Of a stretch of 64,000 nt of DNA, positions 16,924 through 25,490 are shown one piece after another. Within the stretch, counting starts at the first letter, position 1; each line of letters opens with the position of its first letter. This stretch comes from Treponema sp. (lineage in GTDB: Bacteria; Spirochaetota; Spirochaetia; Treponematales; Treponemataceae): assembly GCA_017548565.1 (NCBI GenBank), contig JAFYZU010000006.1:1-64000 (forward strand), in the 5' to 3' direction. The notes beneath the pieces were generated by a model. The model had not been told where the DNA came from, made no database searches, and was given only the letters and a program-made list of their open reading frames with translations. The translations under genes were made by a program, and so were the position numbers.

Positions 16924-17715
16924 TTATCGGTACAACTCACCCATAAAATACTGCTCCTGAAAGCTTATTTTTTCCAGGATTTCTTCGTCTGTATGTGGTC
17001 GGTCGTCGAGAGAAACAATCCATTTGTCTTCGCAATCATTCAGTCTGTGGTAAACTGCTATTACTTTGCCTTCGTATTCATAAATTGGTTTGTCGGTTCC
17101 AAAAATGTAGACATCCTGCTCAGCTCCGTCGCCTGCAATTATGCCGTCAACATAACCATAATTTATCGGGTAAATCATTTCCGGGTGACGAGGATGATGA
17201 CTTCCCAAGGGACGGTCAATTTTGCCTTTAACTGTCTGACCTATGATGTCTGAAAAATCCTTGTTCTGGATTGAAAGTTTATAGATGAAAGAATCTTCAC
17301 CGTGAATATCCTTTAATGTGCAGGCATATATAGCACCAAAATTTTCGTAAAGCCCTTGTTGGTCTGTCGAAATGTAAAGCGCCGGAAAGCCTTCTTTTTT
17401 TGCAAGCAGGTAGATGTACTCAATCAGTTTTCCGATTCGTCGTTTACCGCGGAATTGTGGAAAAGTATACACAAAGCCAATCCAGGGAGTAAGGTCTGTG
17501 TCGGGAATGTCGTCTTTTTCTGCGTAGGTACAAAAGGAAATTAAATTTGTGTTGTCCGTAAGAAGAAAAACTTTTGAAGTTATGCCGCAGAGTGTGTAGA
17601 ACTCTCCTGATTCCAGCAACCGGGCAAGATATTTTGCCGCCTGCCAGTCTGCTTCTTTGATTTTTGAAATCCAGCTGTTTTTATTTTCGAGGGATGAAAA
17701 TTCTTTAATTTCCAT
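16924..17715 (-). CDS. GNAT acetyltransferase fused to inorganic-pyrophosphatase-like domain
   Basis: A 263-aa protein. Residues 1-150 are a GNAT-like domain (FVYTFPQFRGKRRIGKLIEYI acetyl-CoA loop, then YENFGAIYACT). Residues 155-263 match family I inorganic pyrophosphatase-like sequences (GQTVKGKIDRPLGSHHPRHP, YPINYGYVDG, GAEQDVYIFGTDKP, HRLNDCEDKWIV). The second half keeps the substrate-side acidic residues only in part, so activity is uncertain. The gene after it begins 2 bases downstream. A fusion of transfer and diphosphate-cleaving domains is notable. Confidence 0.7.
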   Translation of the reverse strand: MEIKEFSSLENKNSWISKIKEADWQAAKYLARLLESGEFYTLCGITSKVFLLTDNTNLISFCTYAEKDDIPDTDLTPWIGFVYTFPQFRGKRRIGKLIEYIYLLAKKEGFPALYISTDQQGLYENFGAIYACTLKDIHGEDSFIYKLSIQNKDFSDIIGQTVKGKIDRPLGSHHPRHPEMIYPINYGYVDGIIAGDGAEQDVYIFGTDKPIYEYEGKVIAVYHRLNDCEDKWIVSLDDRPHTDEEILEKISFQEQYFMGELYR

Positions 17716-17717
17716 AA

Positions 17718-18140
17718 TTATTCATTCTCCTCGTAAACCAACTCACTCACTGTAATGTTTGCATCTGGTTTTTGATTTTTTACGGCAATCTGAAAATCAT
17801 CTTCATAAATAACTTCGCCGGGAAGTTCCGTACATTTTGAAATATAAAGTTTGAGCCCGTATTTTTTTGCCATTGCACGGTAGAAAGTCATCTGACGGTA
17901 AATGTCGTTTCCCTGCGGAGTATCCTTAAACCAGGTAATTGCGTTATCGGGATTTCCTTTTTCATAAAACGGCGGAACCGGCAGAATCTTTTCAAAATAT
18001 TCGCGGTTCTTCCAGTATTCGGCAGTTTCTTCTTCTGTAAGAGTTTTTGCCTCCACCAGTTTCCATATAGCGGTAAAAAGGCCTCGCGGCTGTTGAGTAA
18101 TGTATGCAATGTCTGCGGTATGGATTCGGAAATATGTCAT
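17718..18140 (-). CDS. Conserved hypothetical protein
   Basis: A 140-aa soluble protein (MTYFRIHTADIAYITQQPRG, ITWFKDTPQGNDIYRQMTFY, KKYGLKLYISKC, IYEDDFQIAV). The pattern is of a well-conserved family of unknown function that I cannot name. No membrane segment or catalytic motif. It is followed two bases later by the GNAT-pyrophosphatase fusion, suggesting joint expression. Confidence 0.65.
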   Translation of the reverse strand: MTYFRIHTADIAYITQQPRGLFTAIWKLVEAKTLTEEETAEYWKNREYFEKILPVPPFYEKGNPDNAITWFKDTPQGNDIYRQMTFYRAMAKKYGLKLYISKCTELPGEVIYEDDFQIAVKNQKPDANITVSELVYEENE

Positions 18141-18161
18141 TCTTTTGTTATAATTTTTTAA

Positions 18162-18500
18162 TTATTTCTCTCCGTAAAGTCTTGTAATTTTGGAAATAAT
18201 GATATCTTCAAAATCGCGACGACCATCAATTATGGCATGAACATTTACGATATCATTACTTATTTCGTAAATTATTCTGTAATAACCTTGTATTAATTCC
18301 CGGAAGTTCTCAATGCCTTGTTTTGCTAATTCTGGAACAATTCGTCCACTTTTAGGGAAATCTTTTAAGGATAGAACATTATTTTCAAATTCAGAAATTG
18401 TTTTTTCTACATAAGCAGGGCTTCGAGACTGATAATAAGAAATAATTTCCCGCAAATCTTCCTTTGCGTATTTAGAAACAACAACCTGATTTATAGTCAT
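18162..18500 (-). CDS. ParE/RelE family toxin
   Basis: A 112-aa protein with the ParE/RelE fold pattern: VVSKYAKEDLREIISYYQSRSP (helix 1), LSLKDFPKSGRIVPEL, FRELIQGYYRIIYEI (central strands) and VNVHAIIDGRRDFEDII. It overlaps the antitoxin stop by four bases (ATGA), as in typical type II toxin-antitoxin pairs. The target (gyrase or ribosome-bound mRNA) cannot be decided from sequence; the FREL...YRIIYE signature favours ParE. Confidence 0.9.
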   Translation of the reverse strand: MTINQVVVSKYAKEDLREIISYYQSRSPAYVEKTISEFENNVLSLKDFPKSGRIVPELAKQGIENFRELIQGYYRIIYEISNDIVNVHAIIDGRRDFEDIIISKITRLYGEK

Positions 18501-18778
18501 TTGGATAGAAATTCCTTTCGTAAGTCTGCAAATACTTTTTCTGCAGGTTCGGCACGACCAGCTTTTATGTCATTTTGTGAAAGCTGAATTATTTTCAAGA
18601 GATTAAATGCATCTTTCATTTCCTGATATGATTGAACATCAATAAGAACAGCACGACTTTCCCCATTCTGAGTAATAATCATCGGAGCTTTTTTTTCATT
18701 TACAAAGTTCATCATATCAGCAGCATTTGTTTTGATATATGATATTGGCTTTATGCATTCTTCTACATTTGTTATCAT
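18497..18778 (-). CDS. YefM/Phd-type antitoxin
   Basis: A 93-aa protein: PISYIKTNAADMMNFVNEKKAPMIITQNGESRAVLIDVQSYQEM is the Phd/YefM DNA-binding and dimerisation domain, followed by a C-terminal helix (GRAEPAEKVFADLRKEFL) that binds the toxin. Start at ATG 18778 with AGGAG upstream; longer in-frame starts lack this. It would repress its own promoter, in the 18780-18840 gap opposite the Thr-leader promoter. Confidence 0.9.
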   Translation of the reverse strand: MITNVEECIKPISYIKTNAADMMNFVNEKKAPMIITQNGESRAVLIDVQSYQEMKDAFNLLKIIQLSQNDIKAGRAEPAEKVFADLRKEFLSK

Positions 18779-18845
18779 CAAAAATCTCCTAGTCTTTTTA
18801 TTGTACCATATTTGGATTGGCAAAGCAATGTTTATTTTTATCTGA

Positions 18846-18874
18846 TTGACACAAAAATCATTTTTTTGTATTTT
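18846..18874 (+). promoter_or_regulatory. Promoter of the Thr-rich leader
   Basis: TTGACA (18846-18851), 17-base spacer, TATTTT (18869-18874). The transcript would begin at about 18881, within a few bases of the leader-peptide ATG. Confidence 0.5.
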
Positions 18875-18883
18875 CAAACCAAG

Positions 18884-18979
18884 ATGAAATTTTTTGTAAT
18901 CGAAACTACATACGCAACCGCCTCAACAACAACTACTACCACAGGTGCTGGTATGCATTTGGATTACAGAAAAGAATAA
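18884..18979 (+). CDS. Threonine-rich leader peptide (thrL-like attenuator)
   Basis: A 31-codon ORF starting MKFFVIETTYATAS followed by six consecutive Thr codons and GAGMHLDYRKE; nine of 31 codons are Thr. This resembles the thrABC leader peptides of enterobacteria, in which ribosome stalling at Thr codons controls a terminator. A strong terminator follows 28 bases later (19008-19042). No ribosome site is visible, and the promoter would leave an almost leaderless start. The gene behind it is a methyltransferase, not a threonine-pathway gene, so the attenuator may be displaced. Confidence 0.55.
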   Translation: MKFFVIETTYATASTTTTTTGAGMHLDYRKE

Positions 18980-19007
18980 GATTGCAGATTATAAGCTGAT
19001 ATAAACT

Positions 19008-19042
19008 GACCACTTATCTTTTCGGTAAGTGGTCTTTTTTTT
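19008..19042 (+). terminator. Terminator (attenuator) before the methyltransferase gene
   Basis: GACCACTTA (19008-19016) pairs with TAAGTGGTC (19026-19034) over 9 bp, followed by eight T. It stands between the Thr leader and the gene at 19058, where it can only act as an attenuator or as the end of a leader-only RNA. Confidence 0.85.
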
Positions 19043-19057
19043 GGCAAAGGAGGATTT

Positions 19058-19885
19058 ATGGATTTGCATGATTTCAAAGATGTTGCAGAAAATTACGACA
19101 GATACCTCGACGTAATGTATTCGCATGAGTTTGACAAGCATGAAAACTTTCAGGAGTTTTATCTGGAGCTTGCAAAAAAGTATGGTAGCGGCGGCGTTGT
19201 TGATGTTGCCTGCGGTACAGGTGCAGTTTTGCTTTATCTTGCAGAGCGTGGAATTATTGCCGATGGTACAGACATTTCTAAAGAGATGTGCAAGGTAGCC
19301 GGAGCAAAAGCAGAAAAGATGGGATTAAAACTCAACATCTATTCTGCAGATATGACAAAGTTTAGTTCCGGTCGGAAATACTCTCTTGCAATAATTGCCC
19401 GCAGCGGCTTTATGCATTTACCCGATACAAAAACTCAAAAGGCTGCGCTTCTGAATCTTCACGATCAGCTTACTCCGGGCGGCATCCTCACGCTCAATAC
19501 CTTTGATCCTTGGCCTCCAGTTCAGGCAGCCCAGATGAACACAACGCCAGAAGATTACAGCTTCCGCCTTGAATATGTAAACGCAGATGGCAACCGTGAA
19601 AAAATCTATAACGCAATCTCGTATAATCCTTATACGCAGCAGATGTACGGCAACTGGAAGTTTGAAACCTACAACGAAGCTGGCGAAATTATTGGTGAAC
19701 GCGTTCGTCCTCTTTTAATGCGCCAGACATATCGCAGCGAAATGTTCCTGCTGGCAGAGCTTTGTGGCTTTGAAGTTGTAGACATCTACCGCGGCTACAA
19801 AGGCGATAAGGAAGATTTGAACGACCCGTCTTCAGCGGCGAAATACCGTAGTAATCTTATCTGGATTTTGAAGCGCCGAGACTAG
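19058..19885 (+). CDS. Class I SAM-dependent methyltransferase
   Basis: A 275-aa protein with motif I VVDVACGTGAVLLYLAERG (about residues 48-66), DGTDISKEM, motif II YSADMTKF and post-II LTPGGILTLNTFDPW. The substrate is unknown; the C-terminal region with RPLLMRQTYRSEMFLLAELCGFEVVDIYRGY is common among small-molecule methyltransferases. GAGG ribosome site (AAAGGAGGATTT) precedes the start, 15 bases after the terminator T-run. Confidence 0.85.
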   Translation: MDLHDFKDVAENYDRYLDVMYSHEFDKHENFQEFYLELAKKYGSGGVVDVACGTGAVLLYLAERGIIADGTDISKEMCKVAGAKAEKMGLKLNIYSADMTKFSSGRKYSLAIIARSGFMHLPDTKTQKAALLNLHDQLTPGGILTLNTFDPWPPVQAAQMNTTPEDYSFRLEYVNADGNREKIYNAISYNPYTQQMYGNWKFETYNEAGEIIGERVRPLLMRQTYRSEMFLLAELCGFEVVDIYRGYKGDKEDLNDPSSAAKYRSNLIWILKRRD

Positions 19886-19914
19886 CACTTTTATGACTTT
19901 AAGGAGAATGAAAA

Positions 19915-20406
19915 ATGATAAAGGAAATTGATAAAAGCAATATTGCGGAATGTGTAAACGTGATTAGAAAAAGCTTTCAGACTGTTGCAGATGAGTTTGG
20001 TTTTACACCAGACAATGCACCACGCTTTACCGCTTTTGCAACAACAGAAGAAAGGCTGGTCTATCAACTTGAAATTGAACACAGACTGATGGCCGCTTAT
20101 TTTGATGAGGATGGGGATAACAGGATTTTGGGATATTATTCGATTCAGTTTTTGGAGAACGTTGAGTGCGAGTTAAATAATCTTTGTGTACTGCCAGAGT
20201 GCAGGCATAAGAAAATTGGGGAGGCTTTGCTGGAAGATGCCGTCGCCCGAGCCAAAAGCAAAAACTGTACAAGAATGAAAATCGGAATTGTGGAAGAAAA
20301 TACTGTGCTGCGCCGCTGGTACGAGAAACACGAGTTTGTTCACACTAACACAATCAAATATGATTTTTTTCCGTTTACGTGCGGATATATGGAAAGAGAT
20401 ATATAA
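19915..20406 (+). CDS. GNAT family N-acetyltransferase
   Basis: A 163-aa protein with the acetyl-CoA loop LPECRHKKIGEALLEDAVARAKS (R/Q-x-x-G-x-G/A variant) and IGIVEENTVLRRWYEKHEFVHT at the end of the fold. Acceptor unknown. Located 29 bases after the methyltransferase with AAGGAGAATGAAAA upstream, so the two are probably cotranscribed. Confidence 0.85.
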   Translation: MIKEIDKSNIAECVNVIRKSFQTVADEFGFTPDNAPRFTAFATTEERLVYQLEIEHRLMAAYFDEDGDNRILGYYSIQFLENVECELNNLCVLPECRHKKIGEALLEDAVARAKSKNCTRMKIGIVEENTVLRRWYEKHEFVHTNTIKYDFFPFTCGYMERDI

Positions 20407-20438
20407 AATCTATTAGTCTTGCCTAAAGAATTTTTAAT

Positions 20439-20472
20439 ATGACATACTGTTGTCATATTTACTGTGTATAAT
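20439..20472 (+). promoter_or_regulatory. Promoter with WYL-type operator before the GyrI-like gene
   Basis: ATGACA-TACTGT-TGTCAT at 20439-20456 followed by TATAAT at 20467-20472; TACTGT serves as -35 with a 16-base spacer. Read on the opposite strand the site is ATGACA-ACAGTA-TGTCAT, nearly the same as the SAP-gene site, and the operator-promoter geometry matches that unit although the locus lies 10 kb from the WYL gene. Confidence 0.65.
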
Positions 20473-20503
20473 AGAATTAGTCTTATTTAATACGGAGAAT
20501 AAA

Positions 20504-21145
20504 ATGGTTTTTGATTATAAAAAAGAATTCAAAGAATTTTACCTTCCACCTGCAAAACCTCAGATAGTTGAGATTCCCAAAATCCAGTTTGTTGCAGTAC
20601 GTGGAAGAGGAAATCCAAATGAAGAGGACGGAGAATACAAAAAAGCTCTCGAAGTCATTTATGCGCTTTCTTATACAATAAAAATGAGCAAAATGGGGGA
20701 TCATAGAATTGAAGGTTACTTTGACTATGTAGTTCCTCCTCTTGAAGGATTCTGGTGGCAGAGGGATGAAAAAGGGAATGTTATTCCGGGCATAGATTAT
20801 TCGCACAAGGAAGTTCTTGAATGGATTTCTCTGATTCGCTTACCTGATTTTGTGACCCAGAAAGATTTTGACTGGGCAAAAGATACTGCTCAGAAAAAGA
20901 AAGGTCTTGATGTTTCTCGTGCTGAGTTTTTTGAATTCACGGAAGGAAAATGTGTTCAAATTATGCACATTGGTTCTTACGATGATGAGCCAGCTACAAT
21001 CAAAGTGATGGATGATTTTGCCCTTCAAAACGGATATGAACTTGATTTTTCAGAAATCCGGCTTCATCATGAAATCTACCTGAGTGATCCACGAAAAGTT
21101 TCTGCAGATAAATTAAAAACGATAATTAGACATCCAATAAAATAG
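20504..21145 (+). CDS. GyrI-like small-molecule-binding domain protein
   Basis: A 213-aa protein: IVEIPKIQFVAVRGRGNPNE, YALSYTIKM, YVVPPLEGFWWQ, CVQIMHIGSYDDEPATIKVMDDFA and LHHEIYLSDPRKV are all typical of stand-alone GyrI-like (AraC effector-binding fold) proteins. Such proteins are often partners of YafY-like WYL regulators, which agrees with the shared operator. ATG at 20504 follows GGAGAATAAA. Probably binds a hydrophobic ligand or drug. Confidence 0.85.
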   Translation: MVFDYKKEFKEFYLPPAKPQIVEIPKIQFVAVRGRGNPNEEDGEYKKALEVIYALSYTIKMSKMGDHRIEGYFDYVVPPLEGFWWQRDEKGNVIPGIDYSHKEVLEWISLIRLPDFVTQKDFDWAKDTAQKKKGLDVSRAEFFEFTEGKCVQIMHIGSYDDEPATIKVMDDFALQNGYELDFSEIRLHHEIYLSDPRKVSADKLKTIIRHPIK

Positions 21146-21156
21146 GAAGTAAAAAA

Positions 21157-21210
21157 ATGAGTTGTAAAGTTGATTCTTTGTATATTTGTGTAAATGACAT
21201 GGAGCGAGCT
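21157..21210 (+). pseudogene. 5' stub of a glyoxalase/VOC gene
   Basis: After AGGAAG and a spacer, ATG at 21157 opens MSCKVDSLYICVNDMERA, the classic first strand of a VOC-superfamily protein (V.D..Y..V.DMERA). Homology stops exactly there and the frame then runs antisense into the 3' end of the primase-helicase gene. The rest of the VOC gene was removed or displaced at about 21210. Confidence 0.65.
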
Positions 21211-21211
21211 T

Positions 21212-24205
21212 TTATTTGCTATTCAATACCTCCGCTTCAATCTCCGAAGCAATTTTATTATCAACAATTCGCATGCAGCATTCTTCGTTTTCTGTATATC
21301 CTAAAAAATTGATGTTGCCGTACCACAAAATCTTTTCATCAATTATTGAAATTTTTTGTGAAACATTTTCTCGTTCAATAACTTTTATACCAATATTTTC
21401 AAGCATTCTAATACAAGGTTCAAGTTTCTTCTGTTTTGATTCATCATCAGGATTGCGTAAAAGAATCTGAATGTTCACTCCTTTTTCAAGTAGCGCCGTA
21501 GAACTCAAAACAAAATCCTGCACTTCGGTTTTAGAAAGATATGAAACACTAATAATGATTTTTGAAGCTGCAGACAAAATATCTTTTTGGAAATCTGATT
21601 TATAATCTTCTGCTGAATATAATTTTGATTCTGTATTTGTTTCTTCATTTTCAGAAGTATTTGGTTTTATAGAATAACCAAGATACTTATAACCTTTAAG
21701 TCTGTTCTGATACATTCTGTCAAAAACAGGAATTCGATAATCAACGTAGTCGTAGATTTGAACTTCATTTTTGCCAGTATAATTCCTGTGTAAACGACCG
21801 CAATACTGAGACAACGTTCCTTTCCAACTGAAAGGCATTACAAGCATCAAAGTATCTATGCGAGGATAATCAAAACCTTCTCCTGCATATTTTCCTGTCG
21901 CAAGGATAATTAATGACTCATCAATTGGAACAGCTCGTAATTTTTCAAGGACTTCTTTCTTTTGTTTCTGAGTACCACGGCCAGTTATGAAAATCACATT
22001 TTTTGCTGAAGCCGAAAGTTTTTCATACAAGAATTTCAGATGCTCAATACGTTCTGATAGAACCAGAAGTGTACGCCCTTGTTGTACAGCATTATTTACA
22101 TCTTCAATAATCAGTTCATTTCGTGCAGAATTTGCGATCAACTTTTCGTAATATTGGTTTATTGAAGGATTTTTAGAATCTGATTCTGCAAGCTCTGGAA
22201 CATAATGAAAACTCGAAAAACGAGGAATGAAATAATGTGAAAAATTCTGAGTTTCATTCATCTGCTTTGTGGTTGTAGAATATAAAACAGAACCGCACTG
22301 ATAAAATACTATTTTCTGATGTCCGTCACGGCGAATTGGTGTTGCGGTAAGTCCATAAACATATTTTGCATTAAAACTTGAAACAAGATTTTCTGTAGAA
22401 AAAGCAGAAACATGATGACATTCATCTATAATTAACATGCCGTATTTATAAGAACGAGGTCTTACTTCATCAGAACCTTTTTCAATCAGTGAGTTTACAA
22501 TAGCAATATCAACAATACCAGATGATTTATCTTTTCCAGCAGCGATTGTTCCGGGAGTAAAATCAAGAAACTGTTTTATAGCTTTCTTCCACTGCTCAAG
22601 CAGTGCATGAGACTGAACGAGAATTAATGTATTTGTTTTCCGCTCTGCAATCAAGTTTGAGGCTACAACTGTTTTTCCAAAACCGGTACCTGCCGATAAA
22701 ATACCGACATCTTTTTTCAGTAATTCTTTTAAAGCAGCCTTCTGTTCATCATAAAGTTCTGCATTAAAATGGGGATCTATTTCCTGACCTGTCTCTCGTT
22801 CGTCCGTGATTTCATATTCACACTTTGCTTCTTCAATTTTTTCAATCACCTTAGAAAGATTTCCTCGTGGGAGAAAAAGATAATCTTCATTTTCTTTAGA
22901 ACAATCAATGTATCTGGGAATGTTATAAAGTGGGAGATGCATTCGGAGATTCTTAAAATACTCGGGATTAAGAAATACCGCTGTTCGGCGTAAAACTCCC
23001 AAAGCTTTTTCTGATACACCGCTTTTTTGTATTTGGATAGAGTTGGAAAGCACGATTTTAACTACAGAAGAAAAATCAGATGGATTTAACGATTCTTTGT
23101 TTTCTTGGGTAAATCCGCCTGTTAAATAATTCTTTTTATTTGTATTTTCTGATTCATCTTTTTCAACAAAATCTGTAAGAGTGTTTTCAATTTCACTTAT
23201 AGTTTTTCTTACAACTCTTTCAGAGACTTTCTGCACAGAAGATAAAAAAGTCCATTGATCTTCATAAGGTATAAAGCTTTCATCAACAAAAACAGAGTGC
23301 CCTTCTTTTACTGCTCTTCCTTGCAATGGAAGTGCAATAAGATTTCCATATCCACCTTTTGGAATTTCATCCTGATTCGGGAAAAACCTATCAAAACTTT
23401 CAAAAGGAATTGAATGTCTTTTTTGCATTGCGGCTTTTATAATTGCAGCTCCAAGATTTCTTGCAAGTCTAGCTGAAATATTTTCCTCAAAGAAAATCCA
23501 CAGATGGCCACCATTACCTGAGCGTGAGATTTCAATATAACTATTAATTCCATAATCAGAAAAGGTTTTCTGAACGGCAAGAATATCGTCTTTCCAAGAA
23601 ATCGCATTTTTCTGAGTATGCGAATACGTCGCTATCGCTCCGTTTGCATGAGAAGAAGTTATTGACATTTGCGCCTTCGGTGCATGTGCATCAAAATCCA
23701 TTGCAAGGAACTTGCAGAGATTATCCTCCATAAGTGGATAGAGTCCAATAACATCACGACAGTACTCATCTTTTCCGACAAGATGATTGTAAATGTAATT
23801 ATCTACCAACGCCACAGGTAATTTGTAAGGGCAAGTTGTGCAGGAATATTTCTTTAAATCACATTTACCAGATAACCACTTGTTTCCACAAACAGGAGAA
23901 AATCCACTTTTGTTAGACTTCGCATTGAACCAGCGAAGTGCAAATACATCCTGTCTGCCAGAAAACAAAGTCTTAAACAGATTGATTTTTTCTTGCGGTG
24001 AGCTTTGTCGATTAATGAAGTTAGTTTGATTACAAAGAGCATCTGTTGTTACCGATGACATTATATTTTGTACAGGTTGAGTCTGAAGAGAATTTTGTTT
24101 TTCGGTTAGATATTTTTTGACTGCTGCATTTGAATCAGACAAATCCATTAACAGAGAAATTAGATTTTCTTTGGATAAAGATTGTAGATATTCTTTTAAA
24201 TCCAT
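21212..24205 (-). CDS. TOTE-type primase-helicase with PLD-like C-terminus
   Basis: A 997-aa protein. N-terminus: cysteines C106, C115, C122 and C125 suggest a Zn site, then an archaeo-eukaryotic primase domain with DFD (170-172) and SRSGNGGHLWIFF (228-239). Centre: SF2 helicase with AGTGFGKT (505-512), DECHH (594-598) and TATPIRR. C-terminus: PLD-like region (KISIIDEKILWYGNINFLG), with the HKD His replaced by Asp. This order fits proteins of TOTE conflict systems, proposed to act against invading DNA. It sits between two broken genes, suggesting insertion as a unit. Confidence 0.8.
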   Translation of the reverse strand: MDLKEYLQSLSKENLISLLMDLSDSNAAVKKYLTEKQNSLQTQPVQNIMSSVTTDALCNQTNFINRQSSPQEKINLFKTLFSGRQDVFALRWFNAKSNKSGFSPVCGNKWLSGKCDLKKYSCTTCPYKLPVALVDNYIYNHLVGKDEYCRDVIGLYPLMEDNLCKFLAMDFDAHAPKAQMSITSSHANGAIATYSHTQKNAISWKDDILAVQKTFSDYGINSYIEISRSGNGGHLWIFFEENISARLARNLGAAIIKAAMQKRHSIPFESFDRFFPNQDEIPKGGYGNLIALPLQGRAVKEGHSVFVDESFIPYEDQWTFLSSVQKVSERVVRKTISEIENTLTDFVEKDESENTNKKNYLTGGFTQENKESLNPSDFSSVVKIVLSNSIQIQKSGVSEKALGVLRRTAVFLNPEYFKNLRMHLPLYNIPRYIDCSKENEDYLFLPRGNLSKVIEKIEEAKCEYEITDERETGQEIDPHFNAELYDEQKAALKELLKKDVGILSAGTGFGKTVVASNLIAERKTNTLILVQSHALLEQWKKAIKQFLDFTPGTIAAGKDKSSGIVDIAIVNSLIEKGSDEVRPRSYKYGMLIIDECHHVSAFSTENLVSSFNAKYVYGLTATPIRRDGHQKIVFYQCGSVLYSTTTKQMNETQNFSHYFIPRFSSFHYVPELAESDSKNPSINQYYEKLIANSARNELIIEDVNNAVQQGRTLLVLSERIEHLKFLYEKLSASAKNVIFITGRGTQKQKKEVLEKLRAVPIDESLIILATGKYAGEGFDYPRIDTLMLVMPFSWKGTLSQYCGRLHRNYTGKNEVQIYDYVDYRIPVFDRMYQNRLKGYKYLGYSIKPNTSENEETNTESKLYSAEDYKSDFQKDILSAASKIIISVSYLSKTEVQDFVLSSTALLEKGVNIQILLRNPDDESKQKKLEPCIRMLENIGIKVIERENVSQKISIIDEKILWYGNINFLGYTENEECCMRIVDNKIASEIEAEVLNSK

Positions 24206-24290
24206 AGGCTCTTTTTATCTTATTGTTATTATAATTCCTCAAGTATAAGATATCAACGGTACGTATTGAATCACGTTCTATAAATGACAA

Positions 24291-24828
24291 ACTGGCAATC
24301 CGGAAATTACTCAACAACTTGTTGAGCAATTAGATTCTAAAGCATTTACTCCACAAATTGTTGAGCAAATAAAAAATGAATTAATTTCAGTTCCATGGGG
24401 ACAGCATACTCTTTTGATAGATAAGTTTAAGAATCAACCTCAAAAAGCTCTATTCTTTGTGCATCAAACTGTTGTAAACGGTTGGAGCCGAGATATGCTA
24501 TTAAATTACGTAGGAACCGATTTGTATGAAAGACAAGGTAAAGCTTTGACGAATTTCAAAGCTACATTACCTGATGAAACAAGCGAACTAGCACAGGAAC
24601 TTACAAAAGATCCTTATAATTTTGCTTTTACAGAGATTACTGGTAAATACAATGAACGAAAACTAAAAGATGCACTTCTACAAAATATAACTGAGTTTTT
24701 ACTTGAATTAGGAACAGGCTTTGCTTATGTAGGAAAAGGGTACAATGCCAACTATTGAAGAAATAGAACATAAACTTTCTTCAACTATAGGTATTGAAGA
24801 AGTTGCAAAGGACAGAACAGAACTCTAA
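24291..24828 (+). pseudogene. Disrupted YhcG-like (DUF1016) PDDEXK nuclease gene
   Basis: The plus strand encodes, without a start, QLVEQLDSKAFTPQIVEQIK, ISVPWGQHTLLIDKFKN, VVNGWSRDMLLNYVGTDLYE and ITEFLLELGTGFAYVGKG, all strongly DUF1016/YhcG-like. The protein then breaks where the nuclease core should follow, and the usual C-terminal PTIEEIEHKLSS segment appears in another frame (from 24746). So both the 5' end and the catalytic PDDEXK part are missing. Confidence 0.75.
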
Positions 24829-24900
24829 GAAAAAGACATAAAAGCCTATTCCATTGGTCGTTGCAGAGACCTTAAACCTGCAACATAGTCGGTTTGATTT

Positions 24901-25452
24901 TTATGTGTTAGAAACAGCAACCTCTCTTAATTGTGGATAGAGTGCGAATAATTCTTCTACGGCGTTTTCAATACCCATTGATTCAAATTTTTTTGCACGT
25001 AATATCAAATCAGAATTATCAAGTGGAATATAATCTGGTCTGTTAGGAAAAACATATATTTTTAACTTGTTGTCTTTTTGATATTCCTGAAGTTTTGTTA
25101 AAACATTCTTAATAGGAATTTCCTCTAAAACTGGCTCATCACAGTATGATATTACTTCTGGTTTCCACAAAAAATTATAGTGATTAAAATTCTTACCATT
25201 TAGTTTATACAGAGAAGCTTGTGTTGAATATATTTTTTCCAAAACACCTGGCCATCTTTCTACAAGAATAGGCATATCATTTTCAATGCTGATGTTAACA
25301 TCATAATCACCATGTGAATTTTCATTGCAGGCAAAAAGCATTGCTATTACTTCATTATCCACTGCATAAACACATTCTTTTTGATGTGTACTTAAATGTT
25401 TAGTTATAATTCTCAATCCAGAAATGTGACTTCCATGATAAACATATTCCAT
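24901..25452 (-). CDS. Hypothetical protein, possible ART/PARP-like fold
   Basis: A 183-aa protein beginning MEYVYHGSHISGLRIITKHLSTHQKECVY. YHGS..G...I..H and the later AVDNEVIAMLFACNE resemble the start of small ADP-ribosyltransferase-like proteins (H-x-x, then a Y/T strand), but the catalytic Glu is not evident. Middle: MPILVERWPGVLEKIY and VFPNRPDYIPLDNSDLI. Last gene of the run from 29587; separated from the methyltransferase by 38 bases. Function unknown. Confidence 0.6.
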   Translation of the reverse strand: MEYVYHGSHISGLRIITKHLSTHQKECVYAVDNEVIAMLFACNENSHGDYDVNISIENDMPILVERWPGVLEKIYSTQASLYKLNGKNFNHYNFLWKPEVISYCDEPVLEEIPIKNVLTKLQEYQKDNKLKIYVFPNRPDYIPLDNSDLILRAKKFESMGIENAVEELFALYPQLREVAVSNT

Positions 25453-25490
25453 AATTTTCTTCCCATAATATTTTATTTATAACTACCAAT

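Noticed and set aside
24830-24900. tRNA-like sequence
   Set aside because: GGTCGTTGCAGAGACC can fold, but there is no cloverleaf or CCA-side pairing.
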